Part shown: one piece after another, positions 4,388 to 7,354 of the stretch | Layout of the letters: each line of letters begins with the position of its first letter | Numbering within the stretch: position 1 is the first letter of the stretch | Assembly: GCF_002311515.1 (NCBI RefSeq) | Contig: NZ_DCAO01000048.1 | Span: 12,669 to 20,022, forward strand | Length of the DNA stretch: 7,354 nt | Direction: 5' to 3' | Origin: Thalassospira sp. UBA1131 | GTDB taxonomy: Bacteria; Pseudomonadota; Alphaproteobacteria; Rhodospirillales; Thalassospiraceae | Translations under genes and position numbers: made by a program | Notes under the pieces: model-generated | The model's database searches: none | What the model was told of the DNA's origin: nothing | What the model saw: the letters and a program-made list of their open reading frames with translations, nothing else

Positions 4388-6796
4388 ATGAAATTCACAC
4401 TGAATTGGCTGAAACAGCACCTTGATACCGATGCGTCGATTGAGGTGGTTGCAGAAAAACTGACCGATATCGGTCTTGAAATCGAAGGCGTGACCGACCG
4501 TGCGGCAGCCCTTGCCGACATCCGTGTCGCCCACATTGAAGAAGCCGGCCAGCATCCCGATGCTGACCGCCTGAAGCTTTGCCGGGTTAATACCGGTGAC
4601 AAAATCATTCAGGTCGTTTGTGGTGCGCCTAATGCCCGTACGGGACTTAAGGTCGCACTGGCACAGCCGGGCGCGATCATTCCGATTGATGGCTCAAAAC
4701 TGAAGCCGGGCAAGATCCGTGGTGTCGAAAGCCAGGGTATGATGTGCTCCACCCGCGAGCTCTGCCTTGGTGAAGACCATGACGGCATCATCGAACTGCC
4801 TGAAGATGCCGAAATCGGTGCACCGGTTGCTTCTGTCCTTGGTACGGATGATCCGATCCTTGAAATCGGCCTGACCCCGAACCGTCCGGATTGTACCGGT
4901 GTCCGCGGGATCGCCCGCGATCTGGCGGCTGCGGGCATCGGCACACTTAAGGCCGATCCGCGACAAGAGCCGGTCACTGGTGCGTTTGATAGCCCGATTG
5001 GCGTTACGATCAGCGGCGATATTGCCACCAATAATGCGGTTCCGGCCTTCTATGGCCGTTACATCCGCGGTGTAAAAAACACCGAAAGCCCGGAATGGCT
5101 GAAAGCCCGACTGGAAGCCATCGGGCTGCGTCCGATCTCCGCCCTGGTGGATATCACCAACCTTGTTACCCATGACCTTGGCCGTCCACTGCATGTGTTT
5201 GATGCCGACAAACTGTCAGGCGACATCAATGTGCGTTATGCGACCAATGGTGAAAAGATCGCAGCCCTTGATAACAAGGAGTACGAACTTTCCGACTCCA
5301 TGGTGGTGATTGCTGATCAGGCAAAGGCACTGGGTATTGGTGGCATCATCGGTGGTGAAGAAACTGGCTGCCTTGAAGAAACGACCAATGTGTTTGTCGA
5401 ATGCGCACTGTTTGATCCGATCAGCATTGCCAAGACCGGTCGTAAGCTTCAGATCAATTCCGATGCGCGCTATCGGTTTGAGCGTGGCGTTGATCCGCAG
5501 TCGGTTGCCTGGGGCATGGAAGTTGCCACCCATCTGATCACCGAGATCTGCGGGGGTGAAGTATCCCATGTCGTCAAGGCGGGCGAAGTACCAAATCCGC
5601 GCAACGCCTTTGATCTGCGCATTGATCGTATTCGTGAGCTGGGCGGCGTTGCAGTTGAAGCAGATCGTGCGATTGAAATCCTGAAATCTCTGGGCTTCGA
5701 GGTTAGTGGTTCTGCGCCTGTCGTTAACGCCGTCTCACCGACCTGGCGTCCGGACATCATCGGTGAAGCCGATCTGGTCGAGGAAGTCCTGCGCATTGTC
5801 GGTTATGACAAAATCCCGACTGTCCCGCTGGAACGTGAAACCAGCTTGCCAGTTCCGGCCTTGTCGCCGTTCCAGAAACGCGTTGGTCTGACCCGCCGCG
5901 TTCTGGCATCGCGAGGTCTTTATGAAACCGTGACTTGGTCATTTACCGACTCGCGTTGGGCCAAACTGTTTGGTGAACTCAAAGACGGTCTGTATCTGGC
6001 GAACCCGATCAGTTCCGACCTTGATATCATGCGCCCGAACGCCCTGATCAATATGATAGCGGCGGCCGGTCGTAACCAGGCCCGTGGTTTCTCAGATCTT
6101 GCGCTGTTTGAAGTGGGGCCGGAATTCTTTGGCGATCAGCCGGGCGATCAGCGTCTGGTGGCCGCAGGCTTGCGTTCCGGTGCAACAACCCCGCGCAGCT
6201 GGACCGGTTCACGCCGTGATGTCGACGTCTTTGACGTCAAGGCCGATGCCGAAGCCCTGATCGAAGCACTGGGTACCAGTGCCGCCAATGTTCAGGTCAA
6301 TACCGATGGTGCACCGGAATGGTATCACCCGGGCCGCTCAGCAGCCCTGCAGCTGGGGCCGAAAAATGTTCTGGGCTATTTCGGCGAATTGCATCCAAAA
6401 GTGCTTAAGGCGCTTGGCGTCAAAGGCCGCGTTGTGGCGTTTGAACTGTTTGTTGAAAACGTACCGATGCCCAAGAAGAAGGGCACGGCCCGTCCGGCCT
6501 TGAACGCATCAAGCTTCCAGTCGGTCGAACGCGACTTTGCCTTCCTGCTTGATGAAGCTGTGAAGGCAGAGGCGATCATTAAGGCCGCCAAAGGTGCCGA
6601 TCGTAATATGATCACGGATGTGACGATCTTTGACCTTTATGCCGGCAAGGGGATTGAGGATGGCAAGAAATCACTCGCCTTCTCGATCACGCTGCAGCCG
6701 ACCAAGGCAACCCTGACCGAAGAAGAAATCGAAGCGGTCTGCAAAAAGATTGTCGAAGCGGTTGAGAAAGCCACGGGTGGCTCTCTGCGCGCCTGA
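4388..6796 (+). CDS. pheT: Phenylalanyl-tRNA synthetase beta subunit
   Basis: The 802-residue protein matches the usual length (E. coli, 795). It partners PheS and carries tRNA binding and editing of mischarged tyrosine. Domains in order: the B1 start MKFTLNWLKQHL; an OB-fold tRNA-binding domain (about 40-148) with HPDADRLKLCRV and GVESQGMMCS; LTPNRPDC; the B3/B4 editing domain (about 215-390), where His269 (PLHVFDADKL) and Glu338 (VECALFDP) match E. coli editing-site residues His261 and Glu334; the B5 domain (about 405-475) with the acidic set Asp456, Asp462, Glu465, Glu466 expected to bind magnesium; a catalytic-like core; and a C-terminal FDX-ACB anticodon-binding domain (about 706-800). 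All key residues are present, so the enzyme looks fully functional. TAAGGGG (4373-4379), inside the end of pheS, is its ribosome binding site, which suggests translational coupling. Confidence 0.98.
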   Translation: MKFTLNWLKQHLDTDASIEVVAEKLTDIGLEIEGVTDRAAALADIRVAHIEEAGQHPDADRLKLCRVNTGDKIIQVVCGAPNARTGLKVALAQPGAIIPIDGSKLKPGKIRGVESQGMMCSTRELCLGEDHDGIIELPEDAEIGAPVASVLGTDDPILEIGLTPNRPDCTGVRGIARDLAAAGIGTLKADPRQEPVTGAFDSPIGVTISGDIATNNAVPAFYGRYIRGVKNTESPEWLKARLEAIGLRPISALVDITNLVTHDLGRPLHVFDADKLSGDINVRYATNGEKIAALDNKEYELSDSMVVIADQAKALGIGGIIGGEETGCLEETTNVFVECALFDPISIAKTGRKLQINSDARYRFERGVDPQSVAWGMEVATHLITEICGGEVSHVVKAGEVPNPRNAFDLRIDRIRELGGVAVEADRAIEILKSLGFEVSGSAPVVNAVSPTWRPDIIGEADLVEEVLRIVGYDKIPTVPLERETSLPVPALSPFQKRVGLTRRVLASRGLYETVTWSFTDSRWAKLFGELKDGLYLANPISSDLDIMRPNALINMIAAAGRNQARGFSDLALFEVGPEFFGDQPGDQRLVAAGLRSGATTPRSWTGSRRDVDVFDVKADAEALIEALGTSAANVQVNTDGAPEWYHPGRSAALQLGPKNVLGYFGELHPKVLKALGVKGRVVAFELFVENVPMPKKKGTARPALNASSFQSVERDFAFLLDEAVKAEAIIKAAKGADRNMITDVTIFDLYAGKGIEDGKKSLAFSITLQPTKATLTEEEIEAVCKKIVEAVEKATGGSLRA

Positions 6797-6817
6797 TCTT
6801 TCGCCAAAGATACGAAT

Positions 6818-6858
6818 AAAAACGGGCTGCCCAACATTGGTGCAGCCCGTTTTGTTTG
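6818..6858. terminator. Bidirectional terminator between pheT and the lipoprotein gene
   Basis: AAAACGGGCTGC (6819-6830) pairs perfectly over 12 bases with GCAGCCCGTTTT (6842-6853), with an 11-base loop. On the + strand TTTTGTTTG follows; on the - strand the mirror end reads CGTTTTTATT. It can therefore stop both the pheST transcript and the convergent lipoprotein transcript. Confidence 0.92.
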
Positions 6859-6875
6859 TGGGGTATCGGTCAAAT

Positions 6876-7349
6876 TTACCGACCAGGGCGTTTGCGCAGG
6901 ATGGCGTATTCGTCCTCATCCAGATCAAGCGCGATCAGATCCGGCCCATTGGTAAAGACATGCCATTCCATATCGGTGTCGTCGCATTCGATGGTCAGCT
7001 GATCGACCATGCTGTTCCATTCGCAACGTTCACGATCATCATCGGCTTCCAGTCGACCTGTACCATCGTCATCAAGATGCATGACAAGAATCTGCTCGTC
7101 CTCGTCAATTGAATAGACGGCATATGTTTCGTTTGCAAAACGGTAATTGATTTCTGCACCATCCAGCCGGCGCCAACCCCGCGGCAGCGGCTCGCCCGGT
7201 TCATGTTCGGCGAAGTAATAAGCCAGTTTCTGCATGTGGCTGTCATTCATGGTGCGCATGTCCGATCCACATGCGCTGAGCGCCAAAAGGGCCAGCATCA
7301 CCGGAACAGATTTGAATACAGGGCGGGACAGGATCATGGTCTTGAACAT
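6876..7349 (-). CDS. Small acidic lipoprotein of unknown function
   Basis: The 157-residue product begins with a lipoprotein signal peptide: positive residues (Lys3, Arg9, Lys13), a hydrophobic core (VMLALLALS) and a lipobox LSAC with Cys27 as the lipidation site, followed by Gly28. A Gly at +2 favours transfer to the outer membrane. The mature part is very acidic, rich in Asp and Glu (LDDDGTG, EADDDRE, LDLDEDEY), and has two further cysteines (Cys109, Cys122) that could form a disulfide. I do not recognise the family. An in-frame TAG lies directly before the ATG at 7349, so the start is this codon or the ATG at 7337; either keeps the signal peptide. The ribosome binding site and promoter lie partly or wholly outside the window. 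It converges on pheT, with the shared terminator between, and has no evident functional link to it. Confidence 0.85.
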   Translation of the reverse strand: MFKTMILSRPVFKSVPVMLALLALSACGSDMRTMNDSHMQKLAYYFAEHEPGEPLPRGWRRLDGAEINYRFANETYAVYSIDEDEQILVMHLDDDGTGRLEADDDRERCEWNSMVDQLTIECDDTDMEWHVFTNGPDLIALDLDEDEYAILRKRPGR

Positions 7350-7354
7350 CTAAC

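Noticed and set aside
2869..4608. Very long open frame (579 codons) on the minus strand opposite rplT, pheS and the start of pheT
   Set aside because: It lies antisense to genes identified with near certainty and its translation has no recognisable domain. Long antisense frames arise from codon bias.

Overview
The window looks like a chromosomal segment of an alphaproteobacterium, probably in the Rhodospirillales and close to Thalassospira. This is inferred from protein character, moderate GC content, and an infC-type, rpmI-rplT, pheS-pheT order broken up by extra genes. No search could be run, so the genus is only a guess. Most of the window is core translation machinery, and nothing in it is clearly a new defence, mobile or biosynthetic system.

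Layout from left to right. Positions 1-162 hold the 3' end of a + strand gene that resembles the C-terminus of a family 9 (heptosyltransferase-like) glycosyltransferase. After a 202-base gap comes infC (365-901), encoding translation initiation factor IF3. It appears to start at a non-canonical ATA codon with a good Shine-Dalgarno. A perfect 8-bp terminator hairpin sits exactly over the infC stop codon. A stand-alone receiver-domain response regulator follows (954-1358). It converges on a minus-strand AEC-family transporter gene (1423-2373).

The 253-base region 2374-2626 separates the transporter from the divergent ribosomal protein operon rpmI-rplT (L35, L20). It contains a strong sigma70-type promoter (TTGAAA, 17-base spacer, TATAAC), an inverted repeat touching its -35 box, and a leader of about 100 bases with possible secondary structure. 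After rplT there are three hairpins in a row, the last a strong intrinsic terminator. Next come pheS and pheT, encoding the two subunits of phenylalanyl-tRNA synthetase, which are separated by 4 bases and probably translationally coupled. A bidirectional terminator follows, then a minus-strand gene for a small acidic lipoprotein of unknown function, with its start codon just inside the right edge.

Functionally, IF3, L35, L20 and PheST all serve protein synthesis and in many bacteria form one cluster with shared feedback control. Here the cluster is divided by the response regulator and the transporter. The most interesting points are regulatory: the ATA start of infC, the stop codon placed in a terminator loop, and the chain of hairpins before pheS.
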